From the NCBI RefSeq assembly GCF_006861795.1, contig NZ_VDGH01000013.1:100786-164785 (forward strand): 64,000 bases of DNA. The letters run 5' to 3'. Position 1 is the first letter of the stretch. Each line of letters begins with the position of its first letter. This DNA is from Psychrobacillus lasiicapitis (GTDB taxonomy: Bacteria; Bacillota; Bacilli; Bacillales_A; Planococcaceae). The position numbers and the translations under genes are program-made. Below are positions 50,655-59,902 of the stretch, piece after piece. Below the pieces are notes generated by a model. That model did not search any database and had not been told where the DNA came from. It saw only the letters and a list, made by a program, of their open reading frames with translations.

Positions 50655-51377
50655 ATGATAAAAGTATCCAATTTGAAAAAATCTTTTGGGGATCTAGAAG
50701 TTCTAAAGGATATTAATGTGGAAATAAACCAAAAAGAAGTAGTTGTTGTCATAGGTCCTTCTGGATCAGGAAAATCAACATTCTTACGTTGTTTAAACAA
50801 ACTAGAAGAGACAACTTCCGGAACAATTCTATTAGATAATATTAACCTTACAGATAAAAAGATCAATATCAATAAAGTGCGACAAAATATCGGAATGATT
50901 TTTCAGCAGTTCAACCTATTTCCTCATAAAACAGTTTTAGAAAATATTATTATTGCCCCTATGAAAATACGAAAAAAAAGCAGACAAGAAGCAGAAGGTA
51001 TGGCATATAATCTACTTGAAAAGTTGGGTTTAGTCGAGAAAGCAGAAGCATATCCCGACTCGCTTTCTGGAGGGCAAAAACAAAGGATTGCGATAGCAAG
51101 GGCGCTTGCAATGGAGCCAAAAGTAATGCTTTTTGATGAACCAACTTCTGCACTCGATCCTGAAATGGTTGGAGAAGTTCTAAATGTGATGAAAGAGCTA
51201 GCTAAAGATGGAATGACGATGGTTGTTGTTACCCATGAAATGGGGTTTGCACGTGAAGTAGGGGATCGTGTAATTTTTATGGACGAAGGATATATCATCG
51301 AGGAAGCTAGCCCGACCCAATTATTTAGTAAACCTCAACATGAGCGTACAAAGACATTTCTATCGAAAATTTTATAA
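50655..51377 (+). CDS. Polar amino acid ABC transporter, ATP-binding subunit
   Basis: A 240-residue ATPase of the GlnQ/HisP type: Walker [12 protein letters not shown]-loop [10 protein letters not shown], signature [15 protein letters not shown], Walker [16 protein letters not shown] and the switch His in [13 protein letters not shown]. It energises the importer made with the two following genes. The ATG at 50655 follows AAGGTGG; the GTG at 50643 lies inside that site. Confidence 0.95.
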   Translation: MIKVSNLKKSFGDLEVLKDINVEINQKEVVVVIGPSGSGKSTFLRCLNKLEETTSGTILLDNINLTDKKININKVRQNIGMIFQQFNLFPHKTVLENIIIAPMKIRKKSRQEAEGMAYNLLEKLGLVEKAEAYPDSLSGGQKQRIAIARALAMEPKVMLFDEPTSALDPEMVGEVLNVMKELAKDGMTMVVVTHEMGFAREVGDRVIFMDEGYIIEEASPTQLFSKPQHERTKTFLSKIL

Positions 51378-51420
51378 AAAATAATAAATAGTTTGTAAAT
51401 ATAGAGAAGGAGGAAAAAAG

Positions 51421-52236
51421 ATGAAAAAGAATACATTGTTCGCCATAATGATTTTATGCACAACTCTTATTTTACTATTAGCAGGATGCGCAAAGAAAGA
51501 AGATTCATCGAATGCTAGTGCTACAGTGAAAGAAAGTGAAGAGGATTTGAAATTAGTGCATGATGGAAAACTTACTTTTGCTATGAGTGGTCTACTTAAA
51601 CCTTTAAATTATAAGGATAATGGCAAACTTGTTGGTTTTGATGTTGAAATTGGAACCGAAATTGCAAAACGTATTGGGCTCGAGCCGAATCCAGTAACTA
51701 ATCCTTGGGAAACAATACTTCAAGGATTAAAAGGAAATAAATATGATGTAATCATAGGAAGTATGACTGCCACAGAAGAACGATTAAAACAAGTTGACTT
51801 TTCCGACCCATATTATATTTCCGGTGCACAAATTTTCGTCGCAGAAACAAACGACACAGTTCAATCAAAAGATGATTTAGGTGAGAAGTCAGTTGGTGTA
51901 ATGCAAGCTAGCACTCATAAAGAAGTAGCAGAGACATTATCGAACGATGTGAAAGGTTATCCTAGTGAAATATTTGCTTTACAAGATTTAATACCAGGGC
52001 GTATTGATGCAGTGATTACTGACAAAATCGTCGGAGTCTCAGCGATTAAGGAACAGGGAATGAAAATAAAAACAGTTGATGGTGTTCTAAATAGAGAAGA
52101 AATAGCTGTAGCAATTAATAAAGACCATCAAGCTTTACTAGACAAGATTAATGTGGCCATCGCAGAAATTATAGAAGATGGCACATATGAAAAAATAAGT
52201 ATGAAATGGTTTGGCGTAAATATTATGGAGGACTAA
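51421..52236 (+). CDS. Polar amino acid ABC transporter, substrate-binding lipoprotein
   Basis: A 271-residue family 3 solute-binding lipoprotein. Lipobox LLAGC is near residue 20, followed by a linker, then LTFAMSGLLKPLNYKDNGKLVGFDVEIGTEIAKRIG, YDVIIGSMTATEERLKQVDFSDPYYISGAQIFV and YEKISMKWFG. The Arg in TATEER and the Asp of FSDPYY are the usual alpha-amino/carboxylate-binding residues of amino acid receptors. The ligand should be the substrate of the pathway. GGAGGAAAAAAG precedes the ATG. Confidence 0.93.
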   Translation: MKKNTLFAIMILCTTLILLLAGCAKKEDSSNASATVKESEEDLKLVHDGKLTFAMSGLLKPLNYKDNGKLVGFDVEIGTEIAKRIGLEPNPVTNPWETILQGLKGNKYDVIIGSMTATEERLKQVDFSDPYYISGAQIFVAETNDTVQSKDDLGEKSVGVMQASTHKEVAETLSNDVKGYPSEIFALQDLIPGRIDAVITDKIVGVSAIKEQGMKIKTVDGVLNREEIAVAINKDHQALLDKINVAIAEIIEDGTYEKISMKWFGVNIMED

Positions 52237-52278
52237 ACTACAACTTTAAGGTTCCCTTAGTAAAGGAGATAACTGACA

Positions 52279-52962
52279 ATGAATTTCTTCGAAAGTATTG
52301 TGTCCATTATCCAAAAACATGGAACTGCCTTTTTAGAAGCGACTACTATAACGATATCTATAACAGCTGTTTCTCTAGTAATTGCAACTGTAATAGGATT
52401 AGTATTTGCCTTCTTTAAAGTATCGAATATTTGGATACTTGTGAAACTAGCAGATCTCTATATCTTTATAGTTCGTGGTCTTCCATTAATAGTTTTAATT
52501 ATGTTTCTCTATTACGGAATTTCCAGTGTTATTGTACTTAGTGATTTTATCGCTGGTGCGGTTGCATTAGGGATTCATTCGGGTGCATATTTGGCAGAAA
52601 TTTTCAGAGGGGCAATCCAATCTGTAGATAGAGGTCAAAACGAGGCAGCACGATCACTTGGTATGACTGCTCCTTTGACAATGAGTACGATTATTTTACC
52701 GCAAGCTTTTAAACGAGCGATTCCTGCTTTGGGTAATCAGTTTATAATTGGTCTTAAAGATTCATCCCTTGTAGCTTATATTGCTGTTACTGAGCTATTT
52801 AGCCATGCCTTAACTGCTTCAGCTGAAAACTATATGCCCTTTGAGACATATTTAGTTGTAGGTTTCTATTATTTAGCATTAGTATTAATATTCACGCTAC
52901 TACTCAATTACGTTGAGAATAGATTAGATACGGGAGGAGTAGGCAAAAAACTAAAAAAGTAA
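52279..52962 (+). CDS. Polar amino acid ABC transporter, permease subunit
   Basis: A 227-residue HisM/GlnP-type permease with about five membrane helices: the early segment TITISITAVSLVIATVIGLVFAFF, the periplasmic RGLPLIVLIMFLYYG, the EAA loop NEAARSLGMTAPLTMSTIILPQAFKRAIPALGNQF and a final helix. It pairs with itself to form the channel. Third gene of the importer set. Confidence 0.94.
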   Translation: MNFFESIVSIIQKHGTAFLEATTITISITAVSLVIATVIGLVFAFFKVSNIWILVKLADLYIFIVRGLPLIVLIMFLYYGISSVIVLSDFIAGAVALGIHSGAYLAEIFRGAIQSVDRGQNEAARSLGMTAPLTMSTIILPQAFKRAIPALGNQFIIGLKDSSLVAYIAVTELFSHALTASAENYMPFETYLVVGFYYLALVLIFTLLLNYVENRLDTGGVGKKLKK

Positions 52963-53023
52963 GCTTTCTCTTCATAAAAGTAAAAGACCCAACTGTAAAG
53001 CATAAAGAAAAGGAGTAGGAAGT

Positions 53024-54676
53024 ATGATTACTACAAAAAATGAAATCCTGAAATTGACAGAAGAACTAGTTCGTGTTGAAAGTATAGTAGAAACGCCAGG
53101 TGAAATTGATGCTGCTAAGAAAATATATGAAATAATTTCTGAGATGCCTTACTTTATCCAAAAACCTGATCAAGTAATTCTTTCAAAAACTAGTGATGAC
53201 CAATTGGAAAGATATAACGTCCTGGCATTTGTAGAAGGAACAAAAGAGAAAAGAAACAAAAAATCGATTATCCTAATGGGACATCTGGACACGGTTGGAA
53301 TCGATGATTATACAAATTTAAAAGATGTTGCATGTAATCCTGAAGAACTGATGAAAAAATTACATGATGAACAACTGCCGGAATTAGTAAAAGAGCAGCT
53401 TGATTCAGGAGAATGGTATTTTGGTAGAGGTGTATTAGACATGAAAAGTGGTGTAGCAAGTCATATGTCACTACTAAAGTATTTCTCTGAACACCCAGAA
53501 GAATTAGCTGGAAATCTTGTTTTCTTTTCGGAATGTGACGAAGAAGTAAGTTCCAAAGGCGTTTTATCAGGGCTTAAAGAATTAAAAAAATGGAAAGAAG
53601 AGCGTGATTTCGAATATATAGGATTAATAAATTCGGATTTCGTTGCTCCTTTATATGACGGTGATGAAAATCGTTATGTTTATAAAGGAACTGTTGGTAA
53701 ATTACTTCCTTCTTTTTTCATTACGGGAGCGGAAACGCATGTTGGTTCTGCTTTCGAAGGATTAGATCCCAATTATATCGCAGCTGAATTAACAAGACAA
53801 ATTAGCTACAATCCAGAACTTTGTGATCGTCATTTAGGTGAAACACCCGCTCCTCCAATTTCTTTAAAACAGATGGATTTAAAGCCTAACTATACAGTGC
53901 AAACAGCTCTTTCTGCTTATGTATATTTTAATCTATTCGTGCATTCATGGTCTCCACAAGAGGTTCTAACCAAGCTTTCGGAGCAAGCAGTAATCGCTTT
54001 TGAAAACGCTCTCAATACAATGAACGAACGTTATGAAAGTTTTTGTAGACTAAGTCAGCAACCTTTCAAGCAATTACCATGGAAATCTCGGGTAATCTTG
54101 TATGAAGACATGACGAAATCGTTAAAAGAGGAACATGGGGAAGTTTTTGTAGCGCATATAAACAAGTTTAAAGCGAATCTACTATTAGATGAAAAATTAG
54201 ATACAAGAATGTTTGCAGCTAGGGTTGTGGAAGAGGAATGGAAATGGATGAAAGATCAAAGCCCAGCAATTATTTTACTTTATTCATCCCTATATTCCCC
54301 TTGCTTAGACCTTACAGGTAAAAATGAGCAAGAAGAAAATTTGATTTCGGCTTTAGATAAAGCAATAGAAAAGGTTCAGTCACAATATAAATATCCAATC
54401 GTTTCTAAAAATTATTTCCCGTATATTTGTGACATGAGCTGTGTTGCTTTAAAAGATGATGAAAAATCTATCCAATCTGTGATTAATAATAATCCTGCTT
54501 GGGGCACAAAGCATTACGTGAATTATGAAGATATAAGAGAAATCAATGTACCTGCCATTAATATTGGACCTTATGGTTATGATGCTCACAAACGCTATGA
54601 ACGTATGGAGATTGAATTTTCTACCGAAGTGATTCCAACAATTACAAAGGAAATAATTAAAACGCTTATTGGTTAA
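53024..54676 (+). CDS. M20 family hydrolase, RocB/YqjN-like
   Basis: The 550-residue protein resembles RocB (arginine utilisation, sigma-54 regulated) and YqjN of B. subtilis in length and layout. Zinc-site segments are ILMGHLDTVG, GRGVLDMKSGVASHM, FFSECDEEVSSKG and INSDF; the lid has GAETHVGSAFEGLDPNYIAAELT, and PYGYDAHKRYERME gives the last ligand region. M20 enzymes cut amide bonds of acylated amino acids or peptides, so it may release the amino acid handled by the operon. Last gene, followed by a terminator. Confidence 0.87.
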   Translation: MITTKNEILKLTEELVRVESIVETPGEIDAAKKIYEIISEMPYFIQKPDQVILSKTSDDQLERYNVLAFVEGTKEKRNKKSIILMGHLDTVGIDDYTNLKDVACNPEELMKKLHDEQLPELVKEQLDSGEWYFGRGVLDMKSGVASHMSLLKYFSEHPEELAGNLVFFSECDEEVSSKGVLSGLKELKKWKEERDFEYIGLINSDFVAPLYDGDENRYVYKGTVGKLLPSFFITGAETHVGSAFEGLDPNYIAAELTRQISYNPELCDRHLGETPAPPISLKQMDLKPNYTVQTALSAYVYFNLFVHSWSPQEVLTKLSEQAVIAFENALNTMNERYESFCRLSQQPFKQLPWKSRVILYEDMTKSLKEEHGEVFVAHINKFKANLLLDEKLDTRMFAARVVEEEWKWMKDQSPAIILLYSSLYSPCLDLTGKNEQEENLISALDKAIEKVQSQYKYPIVSKNYFPYICDMSCVALKDDEKSIQSVINNNPAWGTKHYVNYEDIREINVPAINIGPYGYDAHKRYERMEIEFSTEVIPTITKEIIKTLIG

Positions 54677-54700
54677 TTGACTTTCAAATATAAACTTTTA

Positions 54701-54752
54701 AGAATGTAGACAATCACATAATAAACGAGCTGTTTACATTCTATTTTTTGTT
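54701..54752 (+). terminator. Terminator of the sigma-54 operon
   Basis: AGAATGTAGACA pairs with TGTTTACATTCT (one mismatch) around an 18-nt loop, then ATTTTTTG. Confidence 0.85.
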
Positions 54753-54869
54753 TTTAGTATAGGTTAGATTTTCTAGGCCTATTTATTTTCAAAATAAACA
54801 GTTTTCAAGACTACACAGAATGATTTTATCATATCATTTGTTTCAAAGAATACTGAGAAGAAGTTGCAT

Positions 54870-55003
54870 ATAAAAAAAGTAAACCGTCCCTGAGCCTAGC
54901 AAGCATGGGAAGGTTTACTCGTCCTTATTGCTGATCGCCTTTGAAGCGATACTATTTTATTGCAAGACTGTTTGGTGTTGGCGCACCGAGCAGTCTTTTT
55001 TTA
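54870..55003 (+). ncRNA. Candidate small RNA with three hairpins
   Basis: A gene-free stretch folds into hairpin 1, AGTAAACC-TCCC/GGGA-GGTTTACT (54878-54919); hairpin 2, ATCGC/GCGAT (54934-54950); and a strong terminator, AGACTG/CAGTCT with inner GGTG/CACC (54965-54996) and seven T. The next gene is on the other strand and the sigma-54 operon already has its terminator, so this + strand terminator has no known gene to serve. I see no convincing promoter. Family not recognised. Confidence 0.4.
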
Positions 55004-55011
55004 TATACTCA

Positions 55012-55049
55012 TCTTCACCTGCCATTATAACATTATGGCAGGTGAAGTG
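55012..55049 (-). terminator. Hairpin after namA
   Basis: CTTCACCTGCCAT pairs perfectly with ATGGCAGGTGAAG around a 12-nt loop, 4 bp from the namA stop. A T run is lacking on the minus strand, so termination may be weak. Confidence 0.65.
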
Positions 55050-55052
55050 TAA

Positions 55053-56072
55053 CTAAAAACCTCTTTCATATTGTGTTGGTGGAGTTACTTTTCCTGTAAT
55101 TGTTTCTTCTGCATGCAATGCCCAGTATGGATCCTTCAGCATTCCACGACCAACTCCCACAAGCTCTGCTTCACCATTTGCAACTGTTTGCTCTGCCAAA
55201 TTTGCATCTTCTAAAATACCAACTGCAATTACTGGTACATTTAATGCCTCTTTATATGCACGTGCAAATGATACCTGATATCCCGGAGTGTTAGCAGGTT
55301 TTAATTTGCCAGCAGGGCCTTCACCGCCACTCGACACATGAAAAACATCTACGCCAGCTTCTTTGTACTTTTTAGCAATTTCTAATGAATGCTCTAAATC
55401 ATAGCCACCGTCCATATATTCAATCGCGGATATACGGAAAAGAAGCGGCATTTCTTCTGGTATCACACTGCGCACTGCTTGAATAATTTCTACTCCAAAT
55501 TTGGATAAGTTTTTACCATACTCATCTGTTCGATTATTAATAGCTGGTGAATGGAATTGATGGATTAAGTATCCGTGTGCTCCGTGGAGTTCAATTGTAT
55601 CGAAACCAGCAGCCACAGCTCGTTTCGCTGCATCCTTATACTTAATAACCATCTCTTTCACTTCTTGCGTGGAAAGGGGTCTTGGCACTTTCCAATTTTC
55701 AGCAACAGGGATGTTAGAAGCACCAACAGGTGGATTTGCATCTGTTGCTTTTCTTCCGGCATGTGCAATTTGAATCCCGATTTTTGCATCATGCTTATGT
55801 ACTTCTTTTACGATTCTTTCATAAGCCGGTATTTGCTCATCTGACCATAATCCTAAATCGAAATCTGTTATTCTGCCATCAGGTTCTACATCGGTCATTT
55901 CAACGATCACAAGCCCAGTACCTCCAACCGCTCTAGAAACATAATGGACAAAATGCCAATCTGTTGGTATACCATCTTTTGCCTCAACTGAATATTGACA
56001 CATAGGGGGCATCACTACACGGTTTTTTAATGTTAGACCTTTTAGTGTAATAGGTGAAAATAAATGACTCAA
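55053..56072 (-). CDS. namA: NADPH dehydrogenase, old yellow enzyme family (NamA/YqjM-like)
   Basis: The 339-residue FMN enzyme reduces activated C=C bonds of enones and nitro compounds. It starts LFSPITLKGLTLKNRVVMPPMCQYS, with the redox-sensing Cys25 typical of YqjM. HAGRKA, the substrate-binding HGAHGYLIHQFHSP (His-x2-His) and NRTDEYG come next, and PPTQYERGF ends the protein as in YqjM. The TTG at 56070-56072 is chosen because GGAG lies 8 nt upstream; the GTG of the longest frame is part of that site. Confidence 0.93.
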   Translation of the reverse strand: MSHLFSPITLKGLTLKNRVVMPPMCQYSVEAKDGIPTDWHFVHYVSRAVGGTGLVIVEMTDVEPDGRITDFDLGLWSDEQIPAYERIVKEVHKHDAKIGIQIAHAGRKATDANPPVGASNIPVAENWKVPRPLSTQEVKEMVIKYKDAAKRAVAAGFDTIELHGAHGYLIHQFHSPAINNRTDEYGKNLSKFGVEIIQAVRSVIPEEMPLLFRISAIEYMDGGYDLEHSLEIAKKYKEAGVDVFHVSSGGEGPAGKLKPANTPGYQVSFARAYKEALNVPVIAVGILEDANLAEQTVANGEAELVGVGRGMLKDPYWALHAEETITGKVTPPTQYERGF

Positions 56073-56170
56073 CAAAATCACTCCTTTTTTCCATTATCTT
56101 TGTTTCCTCACTCGGAATCAATTAATCTGTCTGTCTCATAAAAATATTTCTCATAATCATAAATTATTAG

Positions 56171-56205
56171 TTGTATTTATACATTACTCATGATACATTG
56201 TGTAT
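56171..56205 (+). promoter_or_regulatory. Possible ArgR (ARG box) sites upstream of argG
   Basis: Two AT-rich near-palindromes, TTGTATTTATACATT (56171-56185) and ATACATTGTGTAT (56193-56205), lie 45-80 bp before argG. Arginine repressors of Bacillales bind such paired boxes, but the match to the usual consensus is loose. Confidence 0.4.
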
Positions 56206-56250
56206 ATTAATACTAAAATTACGTATAAAGATACATAGGAGGAATATAAA

Positions 56251-57459
56251 ATGAATAAAAAAGTCGTTTTAGCTTATTCAGGTGGATTAGATACATCTGT
56301 TGCAATTACATGGTTAAAGGAACAAGGATATGATGTAGTGGCAGTATGTCTAGATGTTGGTGAAGGAAAAGATCTAGAATTCGTAAAAAACAAAGCGCTG
56401 CAAGTCGGGGCAATTGAAAGCTATATGATTGATGCAAGAGAAGAATTTGCGAATGAATATGCATTAATTTCATTACAAGCACATACATGGTATGAAAACA
56501 AATATCCGCTTGTTTCTGCATTATCACGACCGTTAATTTCGAAAAAACTAGTGGAAATCGCAGAACAAACAGGAGCAACTGCAGTAGCGCATGGCTGTAC
56601 AGGTAAGGGGAATGACCAAGTTCGTTTCGAGGTTTCTATTAAAGCATTAAACCCAGAATTAGAAGTAATTGCACCAGTACGTGAGTGGAGCTGGAGCCGT
56701 GAAGAAGAAATTGCATATGCAAAAGAAAAAAATATTCCAATTCCGATTAACCTAGATAGCCCGTTCTCAATCGACCAAAACCTTTGGGGGCGTGCAAATG
56801 AATGCGGTATCCTAGAAGATCCGTGGGCAGCACCACCAGAAGATGCATATGATTTAACTGTTTCACTTGAAAATGCTCCGGACGTTCCAGATGTAATTGA
56901 AATCGAGTTCAAGAATGGTGTACCTGTTGCGCTTGACGGTGTGGAATATAAACTTTATGAACTAATCTTAAAATTAAATGATTTAGCTGGGAAGCATGGA
57001 GTTGGACGTATAGATCACGTAGAAAACCGTCTAGTTGGTATTAAATCACGTGAAGTATATGAAATTCCAGGTGCTCATACATTATTACTTGCACATAAAG
57101 AATTAGAAGATATAACTCTAGTAAAAGAATTAGCGCATTTCAAACCAGTTATGGAGAAAAAACTAACAGAGCTTATTTATGAAGGACTATGGTTCTCTCC
57201 ACTAAGAACTGCTTTAGAAGCGTTCTTAAAAGAAACACAGACGTATGTAAATGGTACAGTTCGTGTGAAACTATTTAAAGGGCATGCAATTGTAGAGGGA
57301 CGTAAATCTCCTAACTCTTTATATAATGAAAAACTAGCAACTTACACAGCAGAAGATGAATTTAACCATGCTTCAGCAGTTGGATTTATCGAACTATGGG
57401 GTCTTCCAACAAAAGTTCACGCTATGGTGAACAAGGGAGCAGAGAAGGTGAAAGCATGA
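56251..57459 (+). CDS. argG: Argininosuccinate synthase
   Basis: The 402-residue enzyme joins citrulline and aspartate with ATP. The ATP motif [15 protein letters not shown] is at the start; [42 protein letters not shown] and [16 protein letters not shown] follow. It ends ATGA, overlapping the argH start. AGGAGG precedes the ATG. Confidence 0.96.
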   Translation: MNKKVVLAYSGGLDTSVAITWLKEQGYDVVAVCLDVGEGKDLEFVKNKALQVGAIESYMIDAREEFANEYALISLQAHTWYENKYPLVSALSRPLISKKLVEIAEQTGATAVAHGCTGKGNDQVRFEVSIKALNPELEVIAPVREWSWSREEEIAYAKEKNIPIPINLDSPFSIDQNLWGRANECGILEDPWAAPPEDAYDLTVSLENAPDVPDVIEIEFKNGVPVALDGVEYKLYELILKLNDLAGKHGVGRIDHVENRLVGIKSREVYEIPGAHTLLLAHKELEDITLVKELAHFKPVMEKKLTELIYEGLWFSPLRTALEAFLKETQTYVNGTVRVKLFKGHAIVEGRKSPNSLYNEKLATYTAEDEFNHASAVGFIELWGLPTKVHAMVNKGAEKVKA

Positions 57460-58829
57460 CCAAACTTTGGGGAGGAAGATTCCAAAAATCTGCCGAACAA
57501 TGGGTAGATGAATTTGGAGCTTCTATCGGATTTGACCAAACACTAGTAATAGAAGATTTAGATGGTAGTATTGCGCACGTTAAAATGCTAGGGGCATGTA
57601 ATATCTTGCCCCAAGAAGACGTGCAGCAAATTCTAGGTGGTTTGGAGCAATTAAAAAAACTAGCAGCAGATAATGCATTAGAATTTCTAGTAGCAAATGA
57701 AGATATTCATTTAAACTTAGAAAAAATGCTTATTGATTTGATTGGCCCAGTAGGTGGAAAACTGCACACTGGACGTAGTCGAAACGATCAAGTAGCAACG
57801 GATATGCATTTATATTTAAAAAATAGAGTCGGAGAAATTATCGAGTTAATCGAGATTTTCCAACAAACACTAGTAGCACAAGCCCAAACACATATAGAAA
57901 CCCTTGCACCGGGATATACACATTTACAGCGTGCGCAGCCAATCTCTTTTGCGCATCATTTAATGGCATATTTCTGGATGTTGGACCGAGATAAAGATCG
58001 TTTTAAAGATTCGATTAAACGTATCGATATTTCACCGCTCGGAGCAGGTGCGCTTGCAGGAACTACTTTTCCAATTGATCGTAAACTTTCAGCGGAGTAT
58101 TTAGGCTTCGCAAATGTATATGCAAACAGTATGGATGCAGTAAGTGATCGCGATTTCATTGTAGAATTTTTAAGTAACTCTTCCATGTTAATGGCGCACT
58201 TATCAAGATTCGCAGAAGAAATTATTTTGTGGTCAAGTTCCGAATTTAACTTTATCGAACTAGATGATTCTTTCTCTACTGGTTCTAGTATTATGCCTCA
58301 GAAGAAGAACCCTGACATGGCTGAATTAATCCGTGGGAAAACAGGGCGTGTGTATGGAAACCTGATGGGCTTACTAACAGTAATTAAAGGATTGCCACTA
58401 GCTTACAATAAAGATATGCAAGAAGACAAAGAAGGCATGTTCGATACAGTGCATACAATCGTCGGATCATTGAAGATATTTGAAGGTATGGTACGTACGA
58501 TGACTGTTCACCAAGAACGTCTGCACGATACTGTACACAAAGATTTCTCCAATGCAACAGAACTTGCAGACTATCTTGCTGCTAAAGGACTTCCATTCCG
58601 TGAAGCACATGAAGTAACAGGGAAATTAGTTTTCCTTTGCATCCAAAGAGGCTATTTCTTATTAGATCTTCCACTAGAAGATTTACAAGAAGCAAGCAGC
58701 TTAATAGAGTCGGATATTTATGACGTATTATCACCGCTTGCTGCTGTGAGAAGAAGAAATTCTTTAGGCGGAACGGGCTTTGACCAAGTTGCTATTCAAA
58801 TTGAAGAAGCTAAAAAGCGATTAGTATAA
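57456..58829 (+). CDS. argH: Argininosuccinate lyase
   Basis: The 457-residue lyase makes arginine and fumarate. It starts [18 protein letters not shown], has [25 protein letters not shown] text ([19 protein letters not shown]) and the superfamily signature [20 protein letters not shown]. The ATG at 57456 shares four bases with the argG stop, so the pair is translationally coupled; the frame from 57396 lies inside argG. Terminator follows. Confidence 0.96.
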   Translation: MTKLWGGRFQKSAEQWVDEFGASIGFDQTLVIEDLDGSIAHVKMLGACNILPQEDVQQILGGLEQLKKLAADNALEFLVANEDIHLNLEKMLIDLIGPVGGKLHTGRSRNDQVATDMHLYLKNRVGEIIELIEIFQQTLVAQAQTHIETLAPGYTHLQRAQPISFAHHLMAYFWMLDRDKDRFKDSIKRIDISPLGAGALAGTTFPIDRKLSAEYLGFANVYANSMDAVSDRDFIVEFLSNSSMLMAHLSRFAEEIILWSSSEFNFIELDDSFSTGSSIMPQKKNPDMAELIRGKTGRVYGNLMGLLTVIKGLPLAYNKDMQEDKEGMFDTVHTIVGSLKIFEGMVRTMTVHQERLHDTVHKDFSNATELADYLAAKGLPFREAHEVTGKLVFLCIQRGYFLLDLPLEDLQEASSLIESDIYDVLSPLAAVRRRNSLGGTGFDQVAIQIEEAKKRLV

Positions 58830-58831
58830 TA

Positions 58832-58874
58832 AAACTGTAGACACTCTTTTGAGGAGCTGTCTACAGTTTTTTGG
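58832..58874 (+). terminator. Terminator of argGH
   Basis: AAAACTGTAGACA pairs perfectly with TGTCTACAGTTTT around a 14-nt loop, followed by TT. Confidence 0.88.
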
Positions 58875-58909
58875 TATTGGTGTAACAATTTTATCCTCGC
58901 TACAAGTCG

Positions 58910-59006
58910 TAATTGGAAAAAATATCGGTTTAGTTGGAAAATTTGGTTGGTTAGTTGGAAAAAACAATGATTTAGTTGGAAAAATTTCAAGTTTAGTTAG
59001 AAAAGT
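58910..59006. repeat. 21-bp phased tandem repeat TTTAGTTGGAAAA
   Basis: Five TAGTTG-like cores begin at 58910 (TAATTGG), 58931, 58952, 58973 and 58994, exactly 21 bp apart, each followed by an A run while the bases between vary. Same motif and same period as inside the 144-bp repeat at 15822-16210. It lies between convergent argH and a HAD gene. The minus-strand frame across it is an artefact. Confidence 0.88.
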
Positions 59007-59045
59007 ATCAAAATGCGATTAGCTATAACTGAAATACGAGAATCT

Positions 59046-59819
59046 TCATCTGTTCATTTCCAAATGAGCAGCATAAACTTTACTAAGCTCCCTAATCTTA
59101 TCTGCGACTGCCCCTGCATTACTTTCAGCATTTAATGTCGCTGCTTTCTGCAATTCTTCGTGTTTACCGACGCAAACAGATTCTTTTGCAAATTGAAACA
59201 TAGAAATATCATTTGCATCATTTCCAAATGCGATGAATTCTTGCTCTTTCACATTTAGTTTTTGTAAGCCCACCCATTTATCAACACCAATTGGACTGAT
59301 ATCTAAAATATTTTCTTGCCCGTGGGTGTATGTTCGAACTGGAAGAAATTTCAATATAGATACTATTTCACTTGCCTGTTCGTTTGGAAACAAAACAATT
59401 TTAATCATTTCATTAATCTTATGCAGTGAAATGTTTTTTGCTAACTGATCAGGGTCCAGATTTCGATAAATGGGATGTTCTGTACTTCCGGTATATGCAT
59501 AATCCCAAGCACTATCGATTAAATAAGTTAATTGAAATTCTTCTATAATTTCTACTATCTGTTTTTTTGTTTGATTATCAAATGATGTTAGATGTGTAAC
59601 TTTTCCTTCGTTTGCAACAAATGCCCCATTCCCGCCAATCATTGGATACGTATGCATTTCTTTTGGAAGCACAGGAAGTAGATCTCGAATTGGTCTTGCA
59701 GAAGCAAAAATGACTTCATGTCCGATATGGCGACAATATTGTAATGCCTCCGTTATTTCTTTACATAAAGGTTGCCCCTTAAAACAAATGGTGCCATCTA
59801 GATCAAAAACAAACTTCAT
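59046..59819 (-). CDS. HAD-superfamily (Cof-type, class IIB) phosphatase
   Basis: A 257-residue phosphatase: motif I is FVFDLDGTICFKG with the catalytic Asp pair, motif II FASARPIRD, motif III lysine in the GVDKWVGLQKL region, and motif IV AFGNDANDISMFQFAKESVCVG. The cap domain lies between. Such enzymes act on sugar phosphates or cofactors; the substrate is not inferable. ATG 59819 follows GGACGGAGAG; the longer frame would add 23 unrelated residues. Divergent from the Crp/Fnr gene, 83 bp away. Confidence 0.9.
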   Translation of the reverse strand: MKFVFDLDGTICFKGQPLCKEITEALQYCRHIGHEVIFASARPIRDLLPVLPKEMHTYPMIGGNGAFVANEGKVTHLTSFDNQTKKQIVEIIEEFQLTYLIDSAWDYAYTGSTEHPIYRNLDPDQLAKNISLHKINEMIKIVLFPNEQASEIVSILKFLPVRTYTHGQENILDISPIGVDKWVGLQKLNVKEQEFIAFGNDANDISMFQFAKESVCVGKHEELQKAATLNAESNAGAVADKIRELSKVYAAHLEMNR

Positions 59820-59902
59820 CGCTCTCCGTCCTTTCACTCTCTTAATAGTAGAAAATTTTCGATATAATGAAAAGGACAAATGTCCCAAAAGGAGTTTTTA
59901 CG

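Noticed and set aside
53024..54676. Calling this gene rocB outright
   Set aside because: It resembles both RocB and YqjN. No rocA, rocC, rocD, rocE or rocF gene is nearby, so an arginine role is not shown.
58796..58990. 64-codon minus-strand frame rich in FQLN
   Set aside because: Translation of the 21-bp repeat array, the terminator and the end of argH.
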